NCBI GenBank assembly: GCA_034432635.1
Contig: DAOUBK010000045.1
Location: 1 to 64,000, forward strand
Direction of reading: 5' to 3'
DNA length: 64,000 nucleotides
From: Roseiflexus sp034432635
Lineage (GTDB): Bacteria > Chloroflexota > Chloroflexia > Chloroflexales > Roseiflexaceae
Positions 54,281-61,879 of the stretch are shown here, one piece after another. A program made the position numbers and the translations under genes. Positions within the stretch are counted from its first letter, which is position 1; the number at the start of each line of letters is the position of its first letter. The notes under the pieces are model-generated. The model had not been told where the DNA came from and did not search any database. It saw nothing but the letters and a program-made list of their open reading frames with translations.

Positions 54281-55255
54281 ATGGCATTCTTCGATCTCTC
54301 GTTCGATGAGTTACAACGGTACCTTCCCCCGCGTGAGGAACCACCCGATTTCGATGCGTTCTGGCAGACCACGCTCAATGAAGCGTGCGCGTATCCGCTC
54401 GATGTGCGTTTTGAACCATACGACGCGGGGCTTGCGACGGTTGAGACGTTCGATGTGACCTTTCGTGGCTACGGTGGGCAGCCGATCAAGGGATGGTTGT
54501 TGCTGCCGAGTCATCGCTCCCATCCGCTCCCTGCGGTTGTCGAGTACATTGGATACGGCGGCGGACGCGGCTTCCCGACCGACTGGTTGCTCTGGAGCGC
54601 CGCAGGATATGCGCACCTGGTGATGGACACACGCGGTCAGGGGAGCGCCTGGCTCAAAGGCGATACGCCCGACCCGGAACCGGAAGGATCAAATCCCCAT
54701 CATCCTGGCTTTATGACGCGCGGTATCGCCAGCCCGTACACGTACTACTACCGGCGGGTCTTCACTGACGCAGTGCGTGCCGTCGAAGCAGCGCGCGCCC
54801 ATCCTGCAATCGACGCCGGGCGCATTGCAGTGACCGGTGGTAGCCAGGGAGGTGGAATTGCTCTGGCTATTGCCGGGCTGGTGCACACTATCAGGGCAAC
54901 AATGCCCGATGTGCCATTCCTGTGTCACTACCGTCGCGCCACCGAGATCACCGATGCAAACCCGTATTACGAAATTGCGCGCTACTGCAAGGTGCACCGT
55001 GATCAGGTCGAAGCAGTGTTCCAGACACTGAGCTACTTCGATGGGGTCAATTTCGCCGCGCGCGCTCAGGCGCCGGCGCTCTTCTCGGTGGGATTGATGG
55101 ACGATGTGTGCCCGCCATCGACAGTGTATGCTGCATACAACCACTACGACGGACCGAAGCAGATCCGCGTCTACCGTTACAACCAGCACGAAGGCGGCGG
55201 CACATTCCAGAACCAGGAGAAAATCAGATTTCTGCGCACAGTGCTGGAAGGTTGA
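54281..55255 (+). CDS. Acetyl xylan esterase/cephalosporin C deacetylase family (CE7)
   Basis: 324 residues, the normal CE7 length. The nucleophile is Ser188 in GGSQGGG, with Asp274 or Asp275 in VGLMDDVCPP and His303 in NQHEGGG completing the triad. The family signature RGQGS is at 118-122 (MDTRGQGS). These enzymes remove acetyl groups from short xylo-oligosaccharides and other small substrates in the cytoplasm. GAGGAGGG directly before the ATG at 54281 decides the start, and a TATAAT at 54238-54243 is a likely -10 box. No sugar-utilisation gene is adjacent. Confidence 0.92.
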   Translation: MAFFDLSFDELQRYLPPREEPPDFDAFWQTTLNEACAYPLDVRFEPYDAGLATVETFDVTFRGYGGQPIKGWLLLPSHRSHPLPAVVEYIGYGGGRGFPTDWLLWSAAGYAHLVMDTRGQGSAWLKGDTPDPEPEGSNPHHPGFMTRGIASPYTYYYRRVFTDAVRAVEAARAHPAIDAGRIAVTGGSQGGGIALAIAGLVHTIRATMPDVPFLCHYRRATEITDANPYYEIARYCKVHRDQVEAVFQTLSYFDGVNFAARAQAPALFSVGLMDDVCPPSTVYAAYNHYDGPKQIRVYRYNQHEGGGTFQNQEKIRFLRTVLEG

Positions 55256-55763
55256 CGGCTCGCTCTACGCGGATCGATCAGTGTGAACGAAGTTAGAACC
55301 TCACACATCGAACCTTACAGGGCGAGGCGCGGGTGGGGGGCGGTGGCACGGTGTGATATCAAATCTGGTAGAACGCGATGCGCCGCACACCAGTGCTCGT
55401 TCCCGATCTGTACTGTTTGCTCCAGAGCAGGGATGTCCCGCTGTCGAGGGATTGCTCTGGAGCAAGGATGTTCCGTTCTCGTAGGGTTGCTCTGGAGCGA
55501 GGGCGGGACGCTCTCGTGGCGATCAAGAGCATAATGAGTTTTGGCCTACGACCATTCGGCGCGCCTACCTTCCCACATGAGCCAGGCACAGGCACGCTCG
55601 GCAACTGCAATGTTTGTGGGTCTATTCTCTACCCAACACCTGGAATGTTCGGCATACCAGACAACACGTTCGTGACAGGTCACATCACTGCATAGGGAAT
55701 GGACACTGTTCCAGAGCGCTATAATGCAATTACTCGTTGTAGCAGCGCCTGCTTCTCCGCTGC
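55256..55763. other. Gene-free region with tandem repeats
   Basis: 508 bases. A three-copy 35-bp tandem repeat lies at 55418-55522. ATATCAAATCTGG occurs at 55346 and also near 43362, so it may mark a dispersed element. The plus-strand stretch 55604-55695 can be read as CNVCGSILYPTPGMFG and on to a stop, a faint resemblance to a glutathione-dependent formaldehyde-activating-type zinc domain; it is too short to call a gene. Confidence 0.5.
55418..55522 (+). repeat. Three tandem 35-bp units
   Basis: Units begin at 55418, 55453 and 55488, an exact period of 35. Each starts TGCTC(C/T)(A/G)GAGC and contains a conserved (T/G)CTCG(T/A)(A/G)GG-like end. Units 2 and 3 share TGCTCTGGAGC exactly. Confidence 0.75.
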
Positions 55764-56822
55764 TCAGGTCGCTGTTTCGTTGCAATCGCACGGAAACGCG
55801 ACTGCTTCGCCGTGAACCCTGACGACGACCCGCACGCCAGGCGCGATGTCGGTGCGCGGACCGGTGCGCGCCTGAATAAGCGAGCCATCGCACATACGAA
55901 TACCGATGAGTTGATCGTGCCCGAAGAAAACGATCTCTTCGATCAGTCCGCAACCGGTCGCATCGGGATGCAGATCGAGCGCTTCAGGGCGCACCATGAC
56001 TTCCACTGATCCGTCACGCGGGGTTGCGAGTGCAACCATTCCGAGCACGCATTCGGCGCACTGCCCACAGGCGCGTCCGGGTACAAAATTTGCTTCCCCG
56101 ACGAATGTTGCCACGGCACGCGTCGCCGGGCGCAGGTAAATCTCGTGCGGTGCACCGATCTGCTCAATTCTGCCGTGCCGCATCACTGCAACCATATCGG
56201 CGATGCTGAACGCCTCTTCCTGATCGTGCGTGACGAACACAGCAGTGGCGCCCGACTGCCGCAGAATGCGACGCACCTCCTCGCGCGTCGCTTTACGCAG
56301 CACCGCATCGAGATTGGAAAATGGCTCATCGAGCAAAATAACCTGGGGATTGGGCGCCAGGGCGCGCGCCAGTGCAACGCGCTGTTGCTGCCCACCGGAT
56401 AACTGATGCGGATAGCGATCGGCAAAATCTTCGAGACCTGCCAGCGCCAGCAGTTCGGCGACCCGCGCTGCACGCTCACGCGGTGGACGACTGTTCAGAC
56501 CGAACGCGATATTGTCGCGCACCGAGAGGTGTGGAAAGAGTGCGTAATCCTGGAAGACCATGCCGACGCTGCGACGCTCTGGCGGCACCCAGGCCCCACC
56601 TCCGGCAACACGCCTGCCGTCCAGGTAGATCTCACCATCGTCCGGCGTTTCGAGACCGGCAATCAGACGGAGAGTGGTGGTTTTGCCGCACCCGCTCGGT
56701 CCAAGCAACGCCAGCAGTATGCCACGCGGCGCCCGCAGCGATATGTGTTGAACCGCCGGTGTAGTGCGATTGAACCACTTGCTGACTGCACGTAACTCGA
56801 TGGCATCTTCTCGAATACTCAT
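55764..56822 (-). CDS. Lone ABC transporter ATPase of the FbpC/PotA type with a CxxCxxC insert
   Basis: 352 residues. Walker A GPSGCGKT (41-48), Q-loop FQDYALFP, signature LSGGQQQRVALARAL (141-155), Walker B VILLDEP (161-167) and H-loop VTHDQEE are complete. A C-terminal TOBE-like domain (VMVRPEALDLHP, GHDQLIGIRM) completes the iron/polyamine-type ATPase. Cys252, Cys255 and Cys258 form CGQCAEC just before that domain, a possible metal or Fe-S site. The start at 56822 is set by a promoter whose -10 box is only ten bases upstream, so the message is probably leaderless; an ATG at 56861 would lie in the -35 box. No permease or binding protein is adjacent. Confidence 0.88.
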   Translation of the reverse strand: MSIREDAIELRAVSKWFNRTTPAVQHISLRAPRGILLALLGPSGCGKTTTLRLIAGLETPDDGEIYLDGRRVAGGGAWVPPERRSVGMVFQDYALFPHLSVRDNIAFGLNSRPPRERAARVAELLALAGLEDFADRYPHQLSGGQQQRVALARALAPNPQVILLDEPFSNLDAVLRKATREEVRRILRQSGATAVFVTHDQEEAFSIADMVAVMRHGRIEQIGAPHEIYLRPATRAVATFVGEANFVPGRACGQCAECVLGMVALATPRDGSVEVMVRPEALDLHPDATGCGLIEEIVFFGHDQLIGIRMCDGSLIQARTGPRTDIAPGVRVVVRVHGEAVAFPCDCNETAT

Positions 56823-56832
56823 AACGCAATTA

Positions 56833-56861
56833 AGTATACGCTTATATTCACATTTTGTCAA
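56833..56861 (-). promoter_or_regulatory. Consensus promoter of the lone ABC ATPase
   Basis: Minus strand TTGACA (56856-56861), a 17-base spacer and TATACT (56833-56838). The expected start point, about 56826, leaves only three or four bases before the ATG. Confidence 0.85.
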
Positions 56862-56891
56862 TTAAAAACCGCGAAAACAGTCCGACCACTC

Positions 56892-58427
56892 CTATGCACC
56901 ATATCCCAGTTCCGCCAGCGCGCGTCGCGCCTCCGTCGCTTCGTCCCACGGTACAGGCGTCGTTCCGTAGATGATGCTTTTCTCGTGACCTTTGCCGAGG
57001 AGCAGTACAATGTCACCAGGGCGCGCATACGCGAACGCGGTGCGAATAGCCAGAGCACGATCCGGAATACACAGACAGGTTTCGCCGATCCGCTTACCTG
57101 CTGCTACGGCGCCAGCGGCGATTTCGGCGATGATCGCATCGCGGTCTTCGAGGCGCGGATCTTCGTCGGTCACAATGACGAGTTCGCAAAAGCGACCGGC
57201 GATCTCGCCCTGCAATGGGCGCTTGGCGCGATCACGCTCCCCGGCGCTGCCAAAGACAGCGATCACCCGTCCTTCGGTGAGTGGACGCACAATGCGGAAC
57301 AGTTTCTCGAATGCGCCCGGCGTATGCGCATAATCGACCAGCACCGTAAACGGTTGACCTGCCTCAATCCGCTCCATACGCCCCCGCACACCCGGCGCCT
57401 GCTCCAACGCTGCGAGACAGCGTTCGAGCGGCACACCCTCGGCGCAGGCGACGGTTAATGCCGCCAGTGCATTCCAGACATTGAAGTCACCGGTCAGTTG
57501 CAATCGGGCATCGGCAGCGCCCCATGGCGTGGTCACGCGAAAGCGCAGCCCGTGGCGGGTCGAACGTACATCCTCTGCGCGTACATCAGCATGGGCGTGA
57601 ACTGCGTATGTCAAACGTTCTGCGTATACCGGCGCTGCATCGAGGAACATGCGATGGTGGGGATCATCGGCGTTCACAACCGCGATCTTGCGCTGCTTGG
57701 ACGGCGCAGCGGCATCGTTGCACTCCGCCAGCACCTCGAACAGACGTGCTTTGTCGCGGCGGTACTGCTCGACCGTGCCGTGAAAATCGAGATGCTCCTG
57801 TGTCACATTCGTGAACACTGCGACATCGAATGCACTTCCGGCAAGGCGGTTCCAGCGCGCCGAAAGCGCGTGCGATGTCGCTTCGATGACCGCATGGGTG
57901 CACCCTGCATCTGCCATATCCCGAAGCAACGCCTGAACTTCGGGCGCTTCCGGCGTGCTCTGGCGTAAGTCGTTGCTCCACGTGCGTCCGCCAATTTTGA
58001 AGTCAACCGTACCCATCAAACCGGTGACTGCACCCCCGGCTTCGAGCGCCACGCTGGTCAGAAATGTCGTGGTGGTCTTCCCATCGGTGCCGGTCACGCC
58101 AACCACCCGCATCTGCCGACCGGGATGCCCGTAGAAGGCGGCTGCAAGTGGCGCCAGAGCAACGCGCGCATTCGACACACGCAACGCCGGAACCGGCACA
58201 CGACCATCCCATGCCGGGTCTTCGTACACCACCGCCGCCGCGCCACGTTCAAGCGCCTGCGGAATGTAGGCATGCCCATCGGTATGAAAGCCGCGATACG
58301 CAACAAACAATGCTCCGGTGGTCACAGCGCGCGAGTCATAGACCACACCGGTAATCTCAGGGTTGGCGGGTGGCATGTGCGCAGGTCCGCCCAGATGCTT
58401 CAACATCTCGTGAAGACGCATACTCAT
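56892..58427 (-). CDS. murE: MurE-type UDP-MurNAc-tripeptide synthetase
   Basis: 511 residues. The N-terminal UDP-MurNAc-binding domain (VVYDSRAVTTGALFVAYRG) is followed by the ATP loop GTDGKTTT (113-120), EATSHALSARW, the carbamylated-lysine region with Lys226 and the C-terminal ligase domain (YAHTPGAFEKLF). It adds the third amino acid to the peptidoglycan stem in the cytoplasm. At the specificity site, where meso-diaminopimelate enzymes have DNPR, this one has DEDPR (421-425). Chloroflexus is reported to use L-ornithine at this position, so this MurE may select ornithine. No other mur gene is adjacent. Confidence 0.92.
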   Translation of the reverse strand: MSMRLHEMLKHLGGPAHMPPANPEITGVVYDSRAVTTGALFVAYRGFHTDGHAYIPQALERGAAAVVYEDPAWDGRVPVPALRVSNARVALAPLAAAFYGHPGRQMRVVGVTGTDGKTTTTFLTSVALEAGGAVTGLMGTVDFKIGGRTWSNDLRQSTPEAPEVQALLRDMADAGCTHAVIEATSHALSARWNRLAGSAFDVAVFTNVTQEHLDFHGTVEQYRRDKARLFEVLAECNDAAAPSKQRKIAVVNADDPHHRMFLDAAPVYAERLTYAVHAHADVRAEDVRSTRHGLRFRVTTPWGAADARLQLTGDFNVWNALAALTVACAEGVPLERCLAALEQAPGVRGRMERIEAGQPFTVLVDYAHTPGAFEKLFRIVRPLTEGRVIAVFGSAGERDRAKRPLQGEIAGRFCELVIVTDEDPRLEDRDAIIAEIAAGAVAAGKRIGETCLCIPDRALAIRTAFAYARPGDIVLLLGKGHEKSIIYGTTPVPWDEATEARRALAELGYGA

Positions 58428-58457
58428 GGTTTCCGGGCCTTTCTTTCAGCGCGCCGA

Positions 58458-58486
58458 AGTATAGAAGGCACACGCGGGATTGTCAA
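58458..58486 (-). promoter_or_regulatory. Consensus promoter of murE
   Basis: Minus strand TTGACA (58481-58486), a 17-base spacer and TATACT (58458-58463), identical in both boxes and spacing to the lone ATPase promoter. The leader is about 23 bases. Confidence 0.85.
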
Positions 58487-58607
58487 TCGCGCAACGTTGT
58501 AACGAGCGACCGGAGGGCTTAACGCATTCTTTACACTGGCATTACGCAGTCTTCACGTTTGTTCCATAATATCTGACACGTTCATTGCACGTGATCGACG
58601 CAAGGTC

Positions 58608-58680
58608 CGCATCGTCCGGAACGCATCGTCCGGGTGTGCTCCGCCGTGCAGTGTACTGTACAGATGCCCTCACATGTGAG
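58608..58680 (+). promoter_or_regulatory. Repeat and palindrome cluster in the leader of the importer operon
   Basis: CGCATCGTCCGG occurs twice, at 58608-58619 and 58622-58633. TGTACTGTACA and the exact palindrome CTCACATGTGAG (58669-58680) follow, ending 19 bases before the start codon of the binding-protein gene. Such an arrangement could serve as operator sites; no regulator is identified. Confidence 0.45.
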
Positions 58681-58699
58681 AAGAGAGGAGAGAGGAGAC

Positions 58700-59932
58700 A
58701 TGAGCGCTCAACGCAACGACCGGCGCTGGTCGCGCCGGGCATTTCTGCGTGTCGCTATGGGCGCCGGTGCAGGCGCTATTCTCGCTGCATGCGGTCAGGC
58801 AACGACCACTGCGCCAACCGCCCCTGCCGCAACCACTGCTTCGGCTGAGGCGACAGCCCCGGCACAACTGCCGCCGCCACCGCCGCCCGGTCCACTGACC
58901 GCTGCCGATGCCAGCGGGATGGAAAAATTGATCGAACTGGCACGTGCTGAAGGTAACCTCTCAACCATCGCCCTGCCGGACGATTGGGCGAACTACGGCG
59001 AGATGAAGCAGAAATTCCTCGAAAAGTACCCGTTCATCAAACACGAAGACCTGAACCCCGACGCCAGTTCGGCGCAGGAGATCGAAGCGATCAAAGCCAA
59101 TGCCGGCAGCAAGGGACCACAGGCGCCTGATGTGATCGACATTGGCTTTACCTGGGGCAATACTGCCAAACAGGAGGGTCTCCTCCAACCGTACAAGGTC
59201 GAGAAGTGGGACGAGATACCCGCTGCACTGAAAGACCCCGAGGGGTTCTGGTATGCCGACTATTACGGCGTGATGGCGTTCGAGGTGAATACGCAGGTGG
59301 TCAAGAACATCCCACAGGACTGGTCGGACCTGTTAAAGCCGGAGTACAAGGGGCAGATTGCGCTTGCAGGCGATCCGACCGGTTCCGGACAGGCGATCAA
59401 CGCAGTCTGGGCTGCGGCGCTCGGCAATGGCAGTTCGCTCGATGATCCGATGCCTGGCCTGGAGTTCTTCAAGCAACTGAACGAGATGGGCAACCTGCTG
59501 CCGGTGGTTGCCAAACCGGCAACCATCGCCAAGGGCGAGACGCCAATCGCGCTGCGTTGGGACTACAATGCGCTGGCAAACCGCGACCAGAATGCCGGCA
59601 ATATCGACATCGCCGTGGTGGTGCCGAAGAGTGGCTCGCTGGCAGGCGTGTACGTGCAGGCGATCAGCGCCTATGCGCCGCGCCCGTATGCTGCGCGCCT
59701 GTGGATGGAGTTTCTCTACTCCGACGAAGGGCAGTTGATCTGGCTTAAGGGGTATGCAACACCGGCACGGTTCGAGGCAATGCGCAAGGCAGGTCTCATT
59801 CCGCAGGATTTGCTCGCCAGACTGCCGAAAACCGATGCACCCGTCGCTTTCCCGACGGGCGATCAGATCAATGCCGCGTTCGACAAGATCAAGAGCGGCT
59901 GGCCCACTGTCGTCGGCGCGACAGTGCAGTAA
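58700..59932 (+). CDS. Tat-exported substrate-binding lipoprotein of a PotD/AfuA-type importer
   Basis: 410 residues. It begins with a twin-arginine signal (SRRAFLRVAMGAGAGA) that ends in a lipobox, LAAC with Cys31, so it is exported folded and then lipid-anchored. After a Thr/Ala/Pro linker comes a type II binding domain (LIELARAEGNLSTIALPDDW, APDVIDIGFTWGNTAKQEG, WYADYYGVMAFEVNT, DWSDLLKPEYKGQIAL, IALRWDYNALANRDQ). The fold fits iron(III), polyamine, thiamine or phosphonate ligands; I cannot pick one. A longer GTG start at 58634 is less likely than the ATG at 58700, which follows GAGGAGA. It is the first gene of a four-gene importer operon. Confidence 0.9.
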   Translation: MSAQRNDRRWSRRAFLRVAMGAGAGAILAACGQATTTAPTAPAATTASAEATAPAQLPPPPPPGPLTAADASGMEKLIELARAEGNLSTIALPDDWANYGEMKQKFLEKYPFIKHEDLNPDASSAQEIEAIKANAGSKGPQAPDVIDIGFTWGNTAKQEGLLQPYKVEKWDEIPAALKDPEGFWYADYYGVMAFEVNTQVVKNIPQDWSDLLKPEYKGQIALAGDPTGSGQAINAVWAAALGNGSSLDDPMPGLEFFKQLNEMGNLLPVVAKPATIAKGETPIALRWDYNALANRDQNAGNIDIAVVVPKSGSLAGVYVQAISAYAPRPYAARLWMEFLYSDEGQLIWLKGYATPARFEAMRKAGLIPQDLLARLPKTDAPVAFPTGDQINAAFDKIKSGWPTVVGATVQ

Positions 59933-60068
59933 TCCGCAGAGGGGGTCTGTGCGCAACGCCGGCGGCATTGAAGCAATCCTCAAAAGCAGCAGACGATTCG
60001 CTTGCCGTGGCGTGCCTCAGGCATTACCTCAAGGTACAGGAAGTGTATCTCGCAGGGTGAACACACAC

Positions 60069-60106
60069 GCATGGCTGGAACAGATCGCATTCAATTCCAG
60101 CCATGC
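60069..60106 (+). promoter_or_regulatory. Perfect 12-bp hairpin between binding-protein and permease genes
   Basis: GCATGGCTGGAA (60069-60080) pairs exactly with TTCCAGCCATGC (60095-60106) around 14 bases. No T-run follows. Its place in a 240-base gap after the binding-protein gene suits an mRNA-stabilising or attenuating stem, common where the binding protein is needed in excess. Confidence 0.6.
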
Positions 60107-60172
60107 TGACGGATCAGGGATACCGGATTGCCTGATCATCATTGCCGGGAAACGGTTGCAACAAGGTTGTCA

Positions 60173-61069
60173 ATGGCGCCTCTGACGCAGACAAAAACAA
60201 ATCAGTCAACCTTAACGCGCCGGTCTTTTTCGTGGACGTGGGCCGGAGTGGCGCCTTTCTTTTTGTTTGTCGCCGCTTTTCTCATCTGGCCCACCCTGTC
60301 GATCATCGGACAGAGTTTTCTCGACCAGGAACGGCGTCTGACGCTACAAAACATTCTCGAACTGGGGCGACCGTTCATAGTTTCTTCGTATGTCTATAGT
60401 GTGCAACTCAGCGCGGTAACTGCTATCGGCGGCGGTTTGCTCGGCGGCTTGCTGGCGTATGCGATCACCATTGGTGGGTTACCGCGCCCGTTGCGTGATG
60501 CAGTCATCAGTTTCTCTGGCGTCGCCTCGAACTTTGCCGGCGTGCCGCTGGCGTTTGCCTTCATCGCAACACTTGGACAGCTGGGGGTCGTGACCCAGTG
60601 GTTGCGTTCGGTTGGCATCAGTCTGTATCCCGCATTCAGTCTCTACAGTTTTTGGGGTTTGTGCATCGTCTATATCTATTTCCAGATTCCGCTCATGGTG
60701 TTGATTATGGCGCCGGCATTCGAGGGCATGCGGCGCGAGTGGCGTGAGGCTGCCGAAAGCCTGGGTGCGAACGGATGGCAGTACTGGCGCTATGTCGGGT
60801 TGCCGATCCTGCTTCCCTCGATCCTCGGAACGACGGTGCTTCTGTTCGGCAATGCGTTTGGCGCACACGCCACTGCCTTTCAGTTGACCGGCGGCGGCAG
60901 TCAGGGAAATGTCGTCACCATCCTGATTGGTGCGCAGATCAGCAGCGATGCGCTCGCCAACCCCGGTCTCGGCAACGCGCTTGCACTCGGCATGATCGTC
61001 ATTATGGGCATTAGTATTGGACTCTCTACTTGGCTTCAGCGCCGCTCTGCGCGCTGGCTGCGTTCGTAA
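60173..61069 (+). CDS. Importer permease 1 (PotB/AfuB type)
   Basis: 298 residues with about six helices. An N-terminal helix (APFFLFVAAFLIWPTLSIIG) leads to the core, with the ATPase-coupling EAA loop REAAESLGANGWQYWRYVGLPILLPSI. The start at 60173 follows AAGG by about seven bases; earlier in-frame starts lie in the hydrophilic leader. It forms the membrane channel with permease 2, whose gene starts five bases after its end. Confidence 0.9.
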   Translation: MAPLTQTKTNQSTLTRRSFSWTWAGVAPFFLFVAAFLIWPTLSIIGQSFLDQERRLTLQNILELGRPFIVSSYVYSVQLSAVTAIGGGLLGGLLAYAITIGGLPRPLRDAVISFSGVASNFAGVPLAFAFIATLGQLGVVTQWLRSVGISLYPAFSLYSFWGLCIVYIYFQIPLMVLIMAPAFEGMRREWREAAESLGANGWQYWRYVGLPILLPSILGTTVLLFGNAFGAHATAFQLTGGGSQGNVVTILIGAQISSDALANPGLGNALALGMIVIMGISIGLSTWLQRRSARWLRS

Positions 61070-61073
61070 CACC

Positions 61074-61853
61074 ATGTTGAAACGTTTCTGGCCCTGGTTC
61101 TGGTTTCTGGTTGGCGCAGCCTACTTTCTCGTGCCGCTGTATGCCACCTTCGATTTCTCGCTGCGCGCCCGCCGCGGCGAGTTGAGTTTCGCCGCGTATA
61201 CCGGTGTGCTGAACGATATCAGGTTCGTCGAAAGTTTTATGTTCTCGCTCCGGACAGCGCTGGCGACGATTGTGATTAGCGCAATTGTGATTGTACCGAC
61301 GGCGTACTGGGTGCAACTGCGCCTGCCGCGCCTGCGCCCGGTGGTCGAGTTCTTTACGCTGCTGCCGTTCGTTGTACCGGCGGTTGTGCTGGTCTTCAGC
61401 CTGGCGCGCACCTACAGCCGCACTCCGCTTACCGATAGCCGGGAAGGATTGTGGGTGCTCCTCGTTGGCTCGTATGTCGTTCTGTCCTTTCCGTACATGT
61501 ATCGGGCAGTGGATACCGGATTGCGTTCGATCAACATCCACGATCTGACCGAAGCGGCGCAGAGCCTGGGCGCCGGATGGTTCACCATCCTGACGCGGGT
61601 GATCTTTCCGAACGTCTACGTTGCATTGCTCAGCGGTGCATTCATTACATTTGCGATTGTCATGGGCGAGTTCACCATTGCCGCACTGCTCGCACAACCG
61701 GCATTCGGTCCGTACATGAACCGTCTTGCCAGCAGCAAGGTCTACGAACCGTCGGCACTGGCGATTATCAGTTTTGCACTGACGTGGGCGGCAATCGCTG
61801 CGATCCAGTGGTTTGGTCAGGGTGCGCAGGCGCGGGTAGCCGGGCCGCGCTAG
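61074..61853 (+). CDS. Importer permease 2 (PotC/AfuB type)
   Basis: 259 residues with about six helices. The EAA loop reads TEAAQSLGAGWFTILTRVIFPNV. The ATG at 61074 gives a normal N-terminus (MLKRFWPWFWFLVGAAYFLVPL), while the open frame extends back into permease 1. Helix 4-5 sequences (GAFITFAIVMGEFTIAALLA) match PotC-type permeases. The ATPase gene begins 26 bases later. Confidence 0.9.
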   Translation: MLKRFWPWFWFLVGAAYFLVPLYATFDFSLRARRGELSFAAYTGVLNDIRFVESFMFSLRTALATIVISAIVIVPTAYWVQLRLPRLRPVVEFFTLLPFVVPAVVLVFSLARTYSRTPLTDSREGLWVLLVGSYVVLSFPYMYRAVDTGLRSINIHDLTEAAQSLGAGWFTILTRVIFPNVYVALLSGAFITFAIVMGEFTIAALLAQPAFGPYMNRLASSKVYEPSALAIISFALTWAAIAAIQWFGQGAQARVAGPR

Positions 61854-61879
61854 CGACGCGCTCTTCGATTGGGGGACGT

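Noticed and set aside
55418..55522. Tandem 35-bp units considered as a CRISPR array
   Set aside because: The units abut with no spacers and the copies differ from each other; no cas gene is present.
55546..55953. ORF continuing past the lone ABC ATPase end on the minus strand
   Set aside because: It overlaps the real gene in another frame and has no start signal of its own. The plus-strand CNVCGSILYPTPG string in the same place was also set aside: too short and isolated.
58634..58699. Longer GTG start for the substrate-binding lipoprotein
   Set aside because: The extra 22 residues would sit before a complete twin-arginine signal, and the ATG at 58700 has the ribosome site.
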